DNA of 64,000 nucleotides from NCBI RefSeq assembly GCF_003667825.1, contig NZ_CP033043.1, positions 2,105,501 through 2,169,500 on the forward strand, written 5' to 3'. A program made the translations under genes and the position numbers. Shown here piece by piece: positions 35,650 through 44,075 of this stretch. The notes under the pieces were generated by a model that was not told where the DNA came from, made no database searches, and worked only from the letters and a program-made list of their open reading frames with translations. Source of the stretch: Metabacillus litoralis. GTDB lineage: Bacteria > Bacillota > Bacilli > Bacillales > Bacillaceae. Position 1 is the stretch's first letter, and each line of letters starts with the position of its first letter.

Positions 35650-35778
35650 TCACTCACTATTTTGAGTCATATTAAAAAACATCGGGTCTTCTGTTTTGGC
35701 TTTTTTTGAGGACTTCACATCTTTCTTCCCCATTTTCCCATCTGATTCATAACTTAATTTTTTATTTTTGTTTTTCAA
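35650..35778 (-). CDS. 42-residue basic small protein
   Basis: TTG start at 35778 with AAAGGAGAG upstream. Begins MKNKNKKLSYESDGKMGKKD and continues with basic residues to a hydrophobic MFFNM near the C-terminus. No hydrophobic domain. Composition is similar to other small basic spore-former proteins, but no family recognised. Confidence 0.5.
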   Translation of the reverse strand: MKNKNKKLSYESDGKMGKKDVKSSKKAKTEDPMFFNMTQNSE

Positions 35779-36086
35779 CCTTATCTCTCCTTTACTTAAT
35801 AGCTATCATCATTTTTTCCATTTAAGATGAAATTATGTAGACAATGAATAAATGAAAAACTTTCCTACCACAGTCTGATTGAAGAGGGAATGGAAGTATC
35901 GATTGAACTAGTTTTACAATAAATTACTGTAAAGATCATTAATGAATTTTTAATTGATTTTTAATTTTTTAAGATCATGTACAAATTCTGTAAAAAGTCT
36001 ATGCACACCTGAAATTTCCATTATTATTAAGTTGAGCCAACTGGTTCACATATAAATTACTCAACGTTACATGGGAGGAAAAGACA
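35779..36086. other. AT-rich intergenic region
   Basis: About 300 bp between the basic miniprotein and the acidic lipoprotein. An open stretch near 35870-35925 would read YHSLIEEGMEVSIELVLQ but has no start codon with an SD, so it could be a remnant. No repeat or RNA structure was seen. Confidence 0.35.
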
Positions 36087-36260
36087 ATGAATAAAAGTTT
36101 ATTATTAAAAGTTGGAGCTTCTTTACTTGCTGTATTTTTAATGGCTGCATGTAACAACACAGAGGATACTGAACAAGAAGAAACAAATGTAGAAGAAACT
36201 GAAGAAGGTACTGAAGAAACTGAAGAGGGCACTGAACAAACTGAAGAAGAAGCAGAATAA
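36087..36260 (+). CDS. small acidic repeat lipoprotein
   Basis: 57 residues: signal sequence with lipobox LMAAC (lipidated Cys22), then an acidic tail built from imperfect TEE and EETEEGT units ending EEEAE. GGGAGG sits 9 bp upstream of the ATG. No homologous family is recognised. The negative, Thr-rich tail on a lipid anchor could bind cations or wall polymers, but function is unknown. The antisense frame (Ser/Val-rich) is a by-product of the repeat. Confidence 0.7.
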   Translation: MNKSLLLKVGASLLAVFLMAACNNTEDTEQEETNVEETEEGTEETEEGTEQTEEEAE

Positions 36261-36406
36261 TCATAAAACATTTAAATTAGAAAGCTCGCTGACTGGTGAG
36301 CCTGAAAGATGAAGCGTGATGAGTAGTTGCATTTACACTTTATACTTAGAATTAGCACTATGTGGGAATTCTTCAAATGCTGCTAATTAATGCTTTTAGT
36401 GTACAA

Positions 36407-36434
36407 AAAATGAGAGGGATTTCCCTCTCATTTT
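36407..36434 (-). terminator. terminator after ypmT
   Basis: AAAATGAGAGGGA and TCCCTCTCATTTT form a 13-bp stem, with T on the minus strand after it. Confidence 0.85.
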
Positions 36435-36440
36435 AATAAA

Positions 36441-36641
36441 TTAACTCTCACTTTTATGTTTTTGCTTTTCATCTTTAATATGCCATACATAAACTGCGAT
36501 ACTCAAACACAATGTGCTATAGGCGACATTTAAGTACACCTCATCCATATTTTCTGCAACTAAATGCTGATAGGCAATTCCACCGAAAATAAGCGCAATA
36601 ATGATGGCTGCAACTCCCATTAAAACAAATTTGTTTTTCAT
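36441..36641 (-). CDS. ypmT: two-TM small membrane protein (YpmT)
   Basis: 66 residues with two hydrophobic segments (about 7-25 and 36-54) and a charged C-terminal tail. Assigned as YpmT from size, topology and position near msrAB and ypmS. Here it is separated from ypmS by the S1C protease operon. AAGGGGG precedes the ATG. No known activity. Confidence 0.65.
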   Translation of the reverse strand: MKNKFVLMGVAAIIIALIFGGIAYQHLVAENMDEVYLNVAYSTLCLSIAVYVWHIKDEKQKHKSES

Positions 36642-36691
36642 AATAACCCCCTTATATTATTAAGCAATCCAAGGAATATATATATGAATAA

Positions 36692-37813
36692 TCAATCCTG
36701 CTTTTTCTCTGATATAATTTTGGCCTGATCATTCTCGTAAGCTACCACATAATTCACAGAAGTTGAAGAAGTTTCTTGACCACTACCTGTTCTTTTCACA
36801 ATCTCAAGGACTGTTTCAACGACTATTTGTTCTTCTTTTTTTACGGTTTTTAATTCTTTTATACTTATAGATAAAATATTCAAATACTTTTTACGAAATG
36901 ATTGATAATCGACATTTGACTGCCATTCACTTCCTAACAAGGAATAAGCAGTGACAAAATCATTAAAGGTTATACTCTCAATGAAGTAGCTAATTAAATA
37001 ATCTGATGTTTCTATAATCTTATTTTCGTCTATATCAACGGTTGCGTCAATAGAAGGTTCAACAGGAAGGTTCTTCATTGGTGTTTCCGACCAACTATTA
37101 ACAAGTGGTAATACTGCACTAATTGGGAGGCTAAACCCGATATTTCCTTGCTCAATTCTAGCGGAATTAATTCCAATAACAGCTCCTGTTTGCCGGTCAA
37201 TCAGAGGACCTCCACTATTACCTGGAGCAATGGGTGCAGATATTTGATACACATCTTCATAAATATACGGATCAACACTTAGTTCTCTGTCCGTCCCACT
37301 AATAATTCCAGTTGTAACCGTATTTTGAAACCCTAATGGACTACCTAGTGCCAATATTTCATCGCCAATTTCTAGTTTGGTATTTGGTGATATACTTAAT
37401 GGCTCCACATCCTTTAAACCTTCAACTCGAACGACTGCTACATCAGTTTCTGTACTTATTCCAATTACTTTTCCATCTAAACCTTTTGCATCTGTTGTTC
37501 TAACTTTCACCTCACTAGCTCCACTAACAACATGTGCATTCGTAATAATATCACCTTTATCGTTATATAAGAAGCCAGAACCAACAGTACCATCATCTAA
37601 TTCCACCATTACAACTTTCTTTTGAGCCTCACGAATAATTTCCTTTATCTCCGGAACAGTTTGATCATTATTCGAAATTTCGACTTTATTTAATATCGTT
37701 GACTCAGAAAAAACATTTTTGGTTGTTTGTTCTTTAATATAAAAATAGCCAAACCCACCTGCTATCCAAATTAGAAGGGATACTATGATACTATATATCA
37801 TTCTCTTATTCAT
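36692..37813 (-). CDS. membrane-anchored HtrA-like (S1C) serine protease without PDZ
   Basis: 373 residues. TM anchor about 7-26. Trypsin-like domain with His94 (NAHVVSG), Asp124 (TDVAVV) and Ser200 (GNSGGP). No PDZ domain; instead a C-terminal domain (about 265-370) of NTF2/SnoaL-like character, predicted outside the membrane. Partner gene is 3 bp upstream. Probably a wall-side quality-control protease. Absent at this place in B. subtilis, so it is an insertion between ypmS and ypmT. Confidence 0.85.
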   Translation of the reverse strand: MNKRMIYSIIVSLLIWIAGGFGYFYIKEQTTKNVFSESTILNKVEISNNDQTVPEIKEIIREAQKKVVMVELDDGTVGSGFLYNDKGDIITNAHVVSGASEVKVRTTDAKGLDGKVIGISTETDVAVVRVEGLKDVEPLSISPNTKLEIGDEILALGSPLGFQNTVTTGIISGTDRELSVDPYIYEDVYQISAPIAPGNSGGPLIDRQTGAVIGINSARIEQGNIGFSLPISAVLPLVNSWSETPMKNLPVEPSIDATVDIDENKIIETSDYLISYFIESITFNDFVTAYSLLGSEWQSNVDYQSFRKKYLNILSISIKELKTVKKEEQIVVETVLEIVKRTGSGQETSSTSVNYVVAYENDQAKIISEKKQD

Positions 37814-37816
37814 AAA

Positions 37817-38974
37817 TTATCCTTTCTTCTCTTCTAATAGCCATGAAATATTCATAATGTTAACTTTTGCATTTTCTTTTGTTGAATATGTTACATGTTC
37901 AAAATCACCAGTTTCACCTGGCTCCAGCTTATTTGGAAACACATTTGTTTTACCTGATTCTAATTCCTTTCCTTTTTCATCGCTAACTGTAAACTCAATA
38001 ACAATGGAATGTACTGTTTCTGTCCCATTATTTTTCACAGAACCATTGATATAAGCATCACCATACTTATCAACTTTTATATTGATTGCTGTTAATTCCA
38101 CGGCTTTTGTAAGATTATGTTGTTCTTCCATTTTAGCTGCTTGAAGAGCTTTATTAATTCGCTCTTGTTCAGCTTTTTCAAAACCGGCTTTTTCCTCTAT
38201 AATTCGATCTTTTAGCGATAACAGTTTCTCATTATTGACAACATACTGTAATGCCTCATCTACTATATTTAGCGCTTGGTTAAAATGTTTATTTGCCAAG
38301 TTTTCTTCAGCTTTAACCGAACTAATTGTGACCATTTTCGTATAAATCTGTTGTTTTAATTCAGTAGCTTCTTGTAATTCTAACGAATAAAAAGTGGCCA
38401 ATTTATCAGCCAATTCATCAATAGATTCAAGTTTATTTATTTCTTCTTTCATTTCCCCAACCTTGACGGAAGTTTCGGCTTGTTTAATTTCGTGACTAAG
38501 TTTTACAAATAATGGTGATCGATTCGTAGCCATTTGGCGCTTAAGTAAATCAAGATCCCGCTGAGCACTTTCATACTGTTCATCCATTATTTTTTGTTCA
38601 ACTTCCGTAAGATCTTCATTTAATTCGATAATTGTTAAAATTAATTCTTTCTCATTTATTAGAATATCGTAATTATTACGATATGAAAGACCGGTTTCTA
38701 CAAAATCTAATGCTTTGTTATATTCCCCTGCTAAAGCAGCCTTTTCTGCTTTTTCTTGATAAGTAATGACGTTACCATTTACTTCAGTTTCATGAGAATA
38801 AACTAAAATTAGAACAAAGAGAACCGATAAAAAACTTCCTACTGGAATTAAGAAGCTGAGTAAACGAGTTTTTTTGTTAATTGATTTATGATGATCATTT
38901 CTTCTTTGCCCACAATGGGAACAATAATTCGCATTTTCTTCCAAAAAACTAGCTCCACAGTTTATACAAAACAA
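37817..38974 (-). CDS. zinc-ribbon / TM / coiled-coil / FxLYD-like protein
   Basis: 385 residues. A cytoplasmic zinc ribbon (CINC residues 3-6; CSHC near 18-21) is followed by one TM segment (about 40-60). A long helical middle with TPR-like pairs (AEKAALAGEYNKALDF and HFNQALNIVDEAL) leads to a beta C-terminal domain that resembles FxLYD (INGSVKNNGTETVHSI). The topology suggests an inside-to-outside sensor. Overall architecture recalls B. subtilis YvbJ/TcaA. Co-transcribed with the S1C protease 3 bp downstream. Function unknown. Confidence 0.75.
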   Translation of the reverse strand: MFCINCGASFLEENANYCSHCGQRRNDHHKSINKKTRLLSFLIPVGSFLSVLFVLILVYSHETEVNGNVITYQEKAEKAALAGEYNKALDFVETGLSYRNNYDILINEKELILTIIELNEDLTEVEQKIMDEQYESAQRDLDLLKRQMATNRSPLFVKLSHEIKQAETSVKVGEMKEEINKLESIDELADKLATFYSLELQEATELKQQIYTKMVTISSVKAEENLANKHFNQALNIVDEALQYVVNNEKLLSLKDRIIEEKAGFEKAEQERINKALQAAKMEEQHNLTKAVELTAINIKVDKYGDAYINGSVKNNGTETVHSIVIEFTVSDEKGKELESGKTNVFPNKLEPGETGDFEHVTYSTKENAKVNIMNISWLLEEKKG

Positions 38975-39027
38975 TTATACCCCTCCCACTCTAATGTCAG
39001 AGTTAGAGCTTACTAATACGTCGTCTA

Positions 39028-39057
39028 ATAGATACATTTCTTCTGGTATCTATTAAT
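39028..39057. promoter_or_regulatory. 10-bp perfect inverted repeat, candidate operator
   Basis: TAATAGATAC (39028-39037) and GTATCTATTA (39048-39057) with 10 bp between, 54 bp upstream of the zinc-ribbon/S1C operon on its leader side. Either a regulator binding site or an RNA hairpin. No U tract, so not a terminator. Confidence 0.5.
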
Positions 39058-39202
39058 CTATCTATTTATTCGACATACTATTCTATAAGTATACATGTTT
39101 CAACAAGATCATTCTAGGTTTTAACCTGGGGGTAATTCGTACCATTTTTCACTATTTAATAAAACAATACTGCAAAGAACTAATCCCCCCTTAAAGAGCT
39201 AT

Positions 39203-39229
39203 AAGGTCTAACATTTGAAGTTAGACCTT
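39203..39229 (-). terminator. hairpin after ypmS
   Basis: AAGGTCTAAC (39203-39212) and GTTAGACCTT (39220-39229). The ypmS stop codon lies in the stem. U tract is poor. Confidence 0.55.
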
Positions 39230-39803
39230 ACGGGAGTGGAACATATAATGTAAATGTGATGTCATCTTTTTCTAAATTAAAGCTTTCAGCTCTTGCACTT
39301 AAACCACTTTTTAAAGTTAATTGATCAAGATAAATATCAATCATTTTTTTACTTGGATCAATTACCACATACTTAGGAAGATCATAATAGGTATTCATAT
39401 ATTTTAGTACATAAGACACAGGAAGCTTTAACTGTCCTATTGACAATTCATTAACCAATAACTGAACATTTCCATCAGATTTAACTTTCGGTTCCAGAAT
39501 TAACTTCATGTCAATATCTTTATTAAAAGCTTTTACAACTCCATACACGTTTACTTTATCTTCAAATTCCACTCGATATTGTAAATTTTGCTGATCTGTT
39601 TCCTGTTTTAAATAGTGATTTACTAAATGAGTTAAATCACTTTTCTGGGTTTTAATAAGAAAAGGGACAGTTCCTTCCTTACTAACTTTCGTGTTTTGTG
39701 CGCTAGGTTTTTCAGTTGGGATCAATGAAGAAACTGTCACGAACAAAAGAAACAGTACGTTAATCCCAGCTAGAACAAAAAAAGAAATTTTCCACCTTCT
39801 CAT
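39228..39803 (-). CDS. ypmS: YpmS (DUF2140) membrane-anchored protein
   Basis: 191 residues. A TM segment about 8-27 is followed by a beta-rich extracytoplasmic domain (QNLQYRVEFEDKVNVYG to ITFTLYVPLP). DUF2140 proteins are of unknown function; B. subtilis YpmS is about the same size. It starts 17 bp past ypmR, so ypmR-ypmS is one operon. The terminator hairpin overlaps its stop. Confidence 0.85.
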   Translation of the reverse strand: MRRWKISFFVLAGINVLFLLFVTVSSLIPTEKPSAQNTKVSKEGTVPFLIKTQKSDLTHLVNHYLKQETDQQNLQYRVEFEDKVNVYGVVKAFNKDIDMKLILEPKVKSDGNVQLLVNELSIGQLKLPVSYVLKYMNTYYDLPKYVVIDPSKKMIDIYLDQLTLKSGLSARAESFNLEKDDITFTLYVPLP

Positions 39804-39820
39804 TACATCACTCTTTCTAC

Positions 39821-40615
39821 CTATTGATTTAAGGATACTTCTGCTTTAGATATAGAATCATATACTCGCTCAGCTATTAATGTATACCCGCTTTCATTAG
39901 GATGAAATTCATCTTTGTACAATAGCTTATTGTCTACTTCAGAAGTAGAGAAGATATCCTCAACAGATACAAATATCCCATTTTCATCTTCCGTTATCAT
40001 CTGTTTTGAAACTGAGTTCCATTCATCGATAATTTGATCGATTTCCGTTACATTAGGAAGCATATATTTAAAAGGATTATAAAGACCAACAAATACAATT
40101 TGTGCATCTGAATTATAAGAACGAATTGTGTAAAAAATATTACTTAATCTTTCCTCGTAAAGTTTTTGCTCTGTTCTAAAAGGTTCAAAGTCCAATGAGA
40201 AAATATTCTGACGAACTACATTCATGATGTCATTCCCGCCAATAGTCATAACAATCATATCTGCTTTCTTAATGGATTCCATTACTTTATCATTTGTTAA
40301 CTTTTTTTGCAGATTAGATGTTTTATGTCCCTTTACCCCGTAATTTTCAACCAAAACTTCCTTAATGTGATCCTGCTTTTCCAACATTTCAGTCACCCTG
40401 CCAACATAACCACCCAACTCAGCTCCATCGCCAACTCCCTTTGTTAAAGAATCACCTATCCCAACTACCTTCATCGTTTTAGGAAAAAACTCTTCAGAAG
40501 GAGTATCCTTTTGGCTTAAAGATACAGGTTTATATTCTAGTTTTGTAGCAGGCTGATTCATACATCCAGTTAAGCACAAGCCAAGTATACTAAACAATAC
40601 AAGCTTTTGGAGCAT
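39821..40615 (-). CDS. ypmR: SGNH/GDSL hydrolase lipoprotein YpmR
   Basis: 264 residues with a signal sequence and lipobox LTGC (Cys18). SGNH blocks: GDSLTKG, GGNDIM near residue 144 and DEFHPNESGY with catalytic Asp/His. Extracytoplasmic esterase or acetyl-hydrolase acting on wall or lipid substrates (the exact substrate is unknown). Matches B. subtilis YpmR and precedes ypmS. Confidence 0.9.
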   Translation of the reverse strand: MLQKLVLFSILGLCLTGCMNQPATKLEYKPVSLSQKDTPSEEFFPKTMKVVGIGDSLTKGVGDGAELGGYVGRVTEMLEKQDHIKEVLVENYGVKGHKTSNLQKKLTNDKVMESIKKADMIVMTIGGNDIMNVVRQNIFSLDFEPFRTEQKLYEERLSNIFYTIRSYNSDAQIVFVGLYNPFKYMLPNVTEIDQIIDEWNSVSKQMITEDENGIFVSVEDIFSTSEVDNKLLYKDEFHPNESGYTLIAERVYDSISKAEVSLNQ

Positions 40616-40730
40616 AATATCACCCCGTTATTTAATTTCAAAAAAACATTATATCATGTCACAATGGATAAAAGCTTTTTAAATCCTGAAAAAAGTTAGC
40701 TTTTAAACTTTTAACTTTATTATATCTTAT

Positions 40731-40760
40731 GAAAAAAGACTCCTAATGGAATCTTTTTTC
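40731..40760 (-). terminator. terminator after sco
   Basis: GAAAAAAGActCC and GGAaTCTTTTTTC arms, then T-rich sequence on the minus strand. Confidence 0.75.
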
Positions 40761-40776
40761 ATGGCTTATCTTTTGT

Positions 40777-41373
40777 TTATTCCTGGCTTATTGCTTTGAT
40801 ATCTGTAATCATTTGATCATATGGCGGATTTTCAACACCATTGTAATCTTTTAGCACCGTACCGTTTTGATCAATTAAATAAAAATAAGTGCCATGGATC
40901 ACTTGGTCTGTACTTTCTGGCTTTTGAACAATAGTCTTAAAGCTTTCTTTTGCAAATTCTTCAATTTCCTTTTGTGAATATCCCGTTAAAAAATCCCAGT
41001 TTTCAAATGAAATTGAGTATGGCTCTGCAAACTCTTTAAGTTTATCAGGAGTATCAGTTTTTGGATCAACACTAAAGGAAACAATCCTAGTATTAAGCCC
41101 TTCATTCTCTAATTTCTGTTGAAGCTCCGCCATGTGCGCTGTCATTGGTGGACATACTGTATCACAGCTAGTAAAAATGAAATCAGCTACCCACACCGTT
41201 CCTTTTAAATCCTCTAATGATACCTGCTCATTGTCCTGGTTTGTATATTCAAAGGATTGAACTTCATAGTTAAGTGGATTTTCAATAGGTGATTTTTGTC
41301 CGCAGGCACTTAAAATAAGAATAGTGGCTCCGATCAGACTCCATAACATTTTCTTTTTCATTAATACCTTCAC
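40777..41373 (-). CDS. sco: SCO1/SenC copper-chaperone lipoprotein
   Basis: 198 residues with lipobox LSAC (Cys24). The thioredoxin-like Sco domain has CxxxC in SCDTVCPPM and the ligand His in VIHGTYFYL. It delivers Cu for assembly of the CuA centre of cytochrome c oxidase. B. subtilis YpmQ (BsSco) is the equivalent at the same locus. Gene order ypmP, sco, ypmR, ypmS is preserved, with degV and a nucleoside hydrolase inserted before sco. Confidence 0.93.
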   Translation of the reverse strand: MKVLMKKKMLWSLIGATILILSACGQKSPIENPLNYEVQSFEYTNQDNEQVSLEDLKGTVWVADFIFTSCDTVCPPMTAHMAELQQKLENEGLNTRIVSFSVDPKTDTPDKLKEFAEPYSISFENWDFLTGYSQKEIEEFAKESFKTIVQKPESTDQVIHGTYFYLIDQNGTVLKDYNGVENPPYDQMITDIKAISQE

Positions 41374-41455
41374 CCTTCTGTTTCGTTCATAATGAAAAGT
41401 TTATCAAAATACGACATAAAGGGGAAGATGAATGATGTGAAGCTTTTTTGAATAA

Positions 41456-42433
41456 TTAATAAAACTTATTGCCATTTACAAAGGTACTGTACACATTCTC
41501 AATATAGAATTGATAATCAAATTTTATTGCAATAGAATGTATAGGATACTTTTCGAGCTCTTTATAAGGCCTGAAATCTCCAATGCTCTGTCCTCTCGCC
41601 ACACCATCTTCCGTATTGATTTTTACAGGCTTATCAACAAATTGAAATTGGTTGCTATTTGTTACTGCCCAGAGTGTTAACAGGTCATGCATTGGTCCAC
41701 CCGAAATGGAGGGATCTCTTTTTTTATACCAATCTGAATAATAGGTGATAATTGGCTTTAATAATTGTCCTACACTATCCCCAGTTCTTTTAAAATATTG
41801 GTCAAGTTGATTGATGATGTTATCAGGAATAATTGCATAATTGGTTACATTAAGAGGAAATATCTTTACTTTTTCTACATTGCTTATCACTAGATTTGCT
41901 GCGTAATGATCACTATAGAAATTTGCTTCAGCAATCGGGGTTGCATTACCTGGAAAAAGGAATGCACCGCCCATAATAAAAAACTCTTTGACTTGTGAGA
42001 GGAAATTAGGATATAAAACAATTGCTGTTGCTAATGATGTTAAACGACCGACATTAACAATACTTATTTCATTTGGGTATTGATTAATAACTGTTAAAAT
42101 CTCATAAAAGTTTTCGAATTCAGGAATCGGTTCGCTCAAATCAGGAGTAATCGGACCAAGTCCATATTCACCATGAATTTCTGGGAAATAAGTGGGTTGT
42201 TCCCCAGTTAACGGTCGATCTGCTCCTCCAATAATAGGGATATCTGTAAGCTGGGTTATTTCTTGAATATATCTTGCTGTTATAGTGGCGTTTTTCTTTG
42301 AGATATTTCCGTAATCAACTACAATTCCAACAATATCAATACTCTTACTATAATAAGCAAAAAGTAAAGCAACAATATCATCAATTCCAAAGTCTCCGAT
42401 AAACAACACTTTTTTACGGATGATTAACACCAC
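41456..42433 (-). CDS. nucleoside hydrolase, IUNH family
   Basis: 325 residues. Ca-binding N-terminal motif GDFGIDD (normally DPGxDD), GRLTSLATAI, MGGAFLFPGNATPIAEANFYSD, and HDLLTLW carrying the active-site His. Hydrolyses the N-glycosidic bond of ribonucleosides. The AEAN tetrad (usual AEFN) and the HDL variant are deviations from the standard pattern. The initiation codon is uncertain: GTG at 42433 overlaps an AGGTGG SD. Inserted between degV and sco relative to B. subtilis. Confidence 0.82.
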   Translation of the reverse strand: MVLIIRKKVLFIGDFGIDDIVALLFAYYSKSIDIVGIVVDYGNISKKNATITARYIQEITQLTDIPIIGGADRPLTGEQPTYFPEIHGEYGLGPITPDLSEPIPEFENFYEILTVINQYPNEISIVNVGRLTSLATAIVLYPNFLSQVKEFFIMGGAFLFPGNATPIAEANFYSDHYAANLVISNVEKVKIFPLNVTNYAIIPDNIINQLDQYFKRTGDSVGQLLKPIITYYSDWYKKRDPSISGGPMHDLLTLWAVTNSNQFQFVDKPVKINTEDGVARGQSIGDFRPYKELEKYPIHSIAIKFDYQFYIENVYSTFVNGNKFY

Positions 42434-42580
42434 CTGTTTGAGGGATTAGCTAAAATAATACATTGCACTTAACTGTTCTTTTTATAATAATTATGCGTAG
42501 ATTTTATCACAATGTCTTTTTATATTTTAACCCAATACAATTGGGTTTTATATGTATTAATCAGATGCAGAAAGAACTAA

Positions 42581-42625
42581 AAAAACCCAGACAATCCCAT
42601 AAAAATGGTCATATCTAGGTCTATT
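42581..42625 (-). terminator. terminator after degV
   Basis: On the minus strand CCTAGA pairs with TCTGGG and CCAT with ATGG in an interrupted stem, followed by seven T. Confidence 0.55.
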
Positions 42626-42627
42626 AC

Positions 42628-43470
42628 TTACTCTGCAAAAAACATAAACCCGACTGCACCTGGTCCCGTATGTGTAGAAACAACAGGTGTTGTAAATGAG
42701 ACATCTACCATGCAATTCGGACTAATTTCAAGAACAGCTTGCTTTAATTTTTGGGCAAAATCATGTGCGTCGGCATGGGCAATACCAACTGCTTTAACAG
42801 TTTTTCCTTTCACATCTTCAGCGAACTGCTTGGCTAAGTATTTTACTGCCTGAGATTGACTTCTAACTTTCCCAACTGGAGTATAAAGGCCATCTTGTAA
42901 CTTCGCTATTGGCTTAATATTGAGTAAGGAGCCTATTAAAGCTTTTCCACGACCAATCCTACCACCCTTCACAAGATTCTCCAGTGTATCTACACTTAAA
43001 TAAAGTCTTGTGTGATCATGAATTTCAGCTATTCTATGAAGTATTTGTTCTTTTGAAGATCCTTCTTTAGCCATTTTTGCTGCTTCCAAAACTTGAAATC
43101 CCAGTGCCTTAGAAATAAACATTGAATCAAGAACGGTTACATTAGCTTCGCTCATCTGAGCAGCTGATTGAGCTGATTGGACAGTCCCACTTAAGCCTTT
43201 TGTCATATGAATAGAAATAATCGAACTACCATCCTTGCTTAGCTCATCGTACACCTTTAGAAACTCCCCAGCAGGTGGTTGTGAACTCTTAGGAAGTTCC
43301 TTAGATTGATTCATCATTTTTATAAAAACATCTGGAGTAATGTCAACTCCATCTGTAAAATGTTTATCATCTATAGTAATGGACAGTGGAACAACCGTAA
43401 TATCATATTCTTCTATCAATTCTTTACTCATATCTATCGTTGAATCAGTTACAATTTTAATTTTTTGCAA
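42628..43470 (-). CDS. DegV-family fatty-acid-binding protein
   Basis: 280 residues. Motifs TDSTIDMSKEL at residue 7, SSQPPAGEF near 78 and the C-terminal THTGPGAVGFMFF. DegV/FakB proteins bind a fatty acid for phosphorylation by FakA. No fakA gene lies nearby. Not syntenic with B. subtilis degV, so it is one of several DegV paralogs. Confidence 0.88.
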   Translation of the reverse strand: MQKIKIVTDSTIDMSKELIEEYDITVVPLSITIDDKHFTDGVDITPDVFIKMMNQSKELPKSSQPPAGEFLKVYDELSKDGSSIISIHMTKGLSGTVQSAQSAAQMSEANVTVLDSMFISKALGFQVLEAAKMAKEGSSKEQILHRIAEIHDHTRLYLSVDTLENLVKGGRIGRGKALIGSLLNIKPIAKLQDGLYTPVGKVRSQSQAVKYLAKQFAEDVKGKTVKAVGIAHADAHDFAQKLKQAVLEISPNCMVDVSFTTPVVSTHTGPGAVGFMFFAE

Positions 43471-43636
43471 ATCCTCACATCCCTAAAAAGTCTACCTACT
43501 ATTATACCCCCATTAAAGGTACATTCAATGAAATTATTTCTTATCGATTAAAATTATATGCGACTTCAATCCTATTGATTGGTATATTATCAAGATGTTT
43601 TATTTAGAAAGAATCAAATATTAAGTACTTTTAGAC

Positions 43637-43666
43637 AAAAAAAGAGAACCAGACACTTCTGGTTCC
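43637..43666 (-). terminator. terminator after ypmP
   Basis: GAACCAGA (43645-43652) and TCTGGTTC (43658-43665) with a run of T on the minus strand. Confidence 0.85.
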
Positions 43667-43669
43667 CTC

Positions 43670-43921
43670 CTAAGCATTGTTTTTTAATATACTACTTCCA
43701 AAGATCGCTTCGTAATCAGGCCATTTCAACACTTTTTTTAAGTAATCTTTAAAAGAATAAATACTTCTTGGATTTATCTGTGTTTGGATAATGGATATAA
43801 ACTTCTGTAAACGGATTTGAAGCATGAAACGGTTTTTGTTATCCTCCTCCAATACTGGGATATCAGTAATTTTTACCTTCTGTCCACTTGCCAGTTTGAA
43901 CTCTAGGCTCTTGAATAACAA
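43670..43921 (-). CDS. ypmP: YpmP family protein
   Basis: 83 residues, same as B. subtilis YpmP, beginning MLFKSLEFKLASGQKVKITD from a TTG with GAGG 9 bp upstream. Soluble with no recognised domain. Located directly downstream of ilvA, as in B. subtilis. Function unknown. Confidence 0.75.
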   Translation of the reverse strand: MLFKSLEFKLASGQKVKITDIPVLEEDNKNRFMLQIRLQKFISIIQTQINPRSIYSFKDYLKKVLKWPDYEAIFGSSILKNNA

Positions 43922-44075
43922 GTTATCAATCCTCTTTTTTACCCGTTTCCTATATTATAACCCAATTACAATGAGAAGTCTGTCTATTTTTGTCTAATAA
44001 AAAGTTTTTTTTCGGCGTTTTCATCGTTGAGATATCAACGTTTTAGACTTACCTCAACGTTAAAAAAGGATACTT

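Noticed and set aside
35860..35935. Possible Spo0E-like or other small gene remnant
   Set aside because: Reads YHSLIEEGMEVSIELVLQ without start or SD. Too short to assign to a family.
35999..36271. Minus-strand open frame rich in Ser/Val opposite the acidic lipoprotein
   Set aside because: It is the antisense of the GAA/ACT repeat, has no SD and covers the plus-strand gene that has lipobox and SD.
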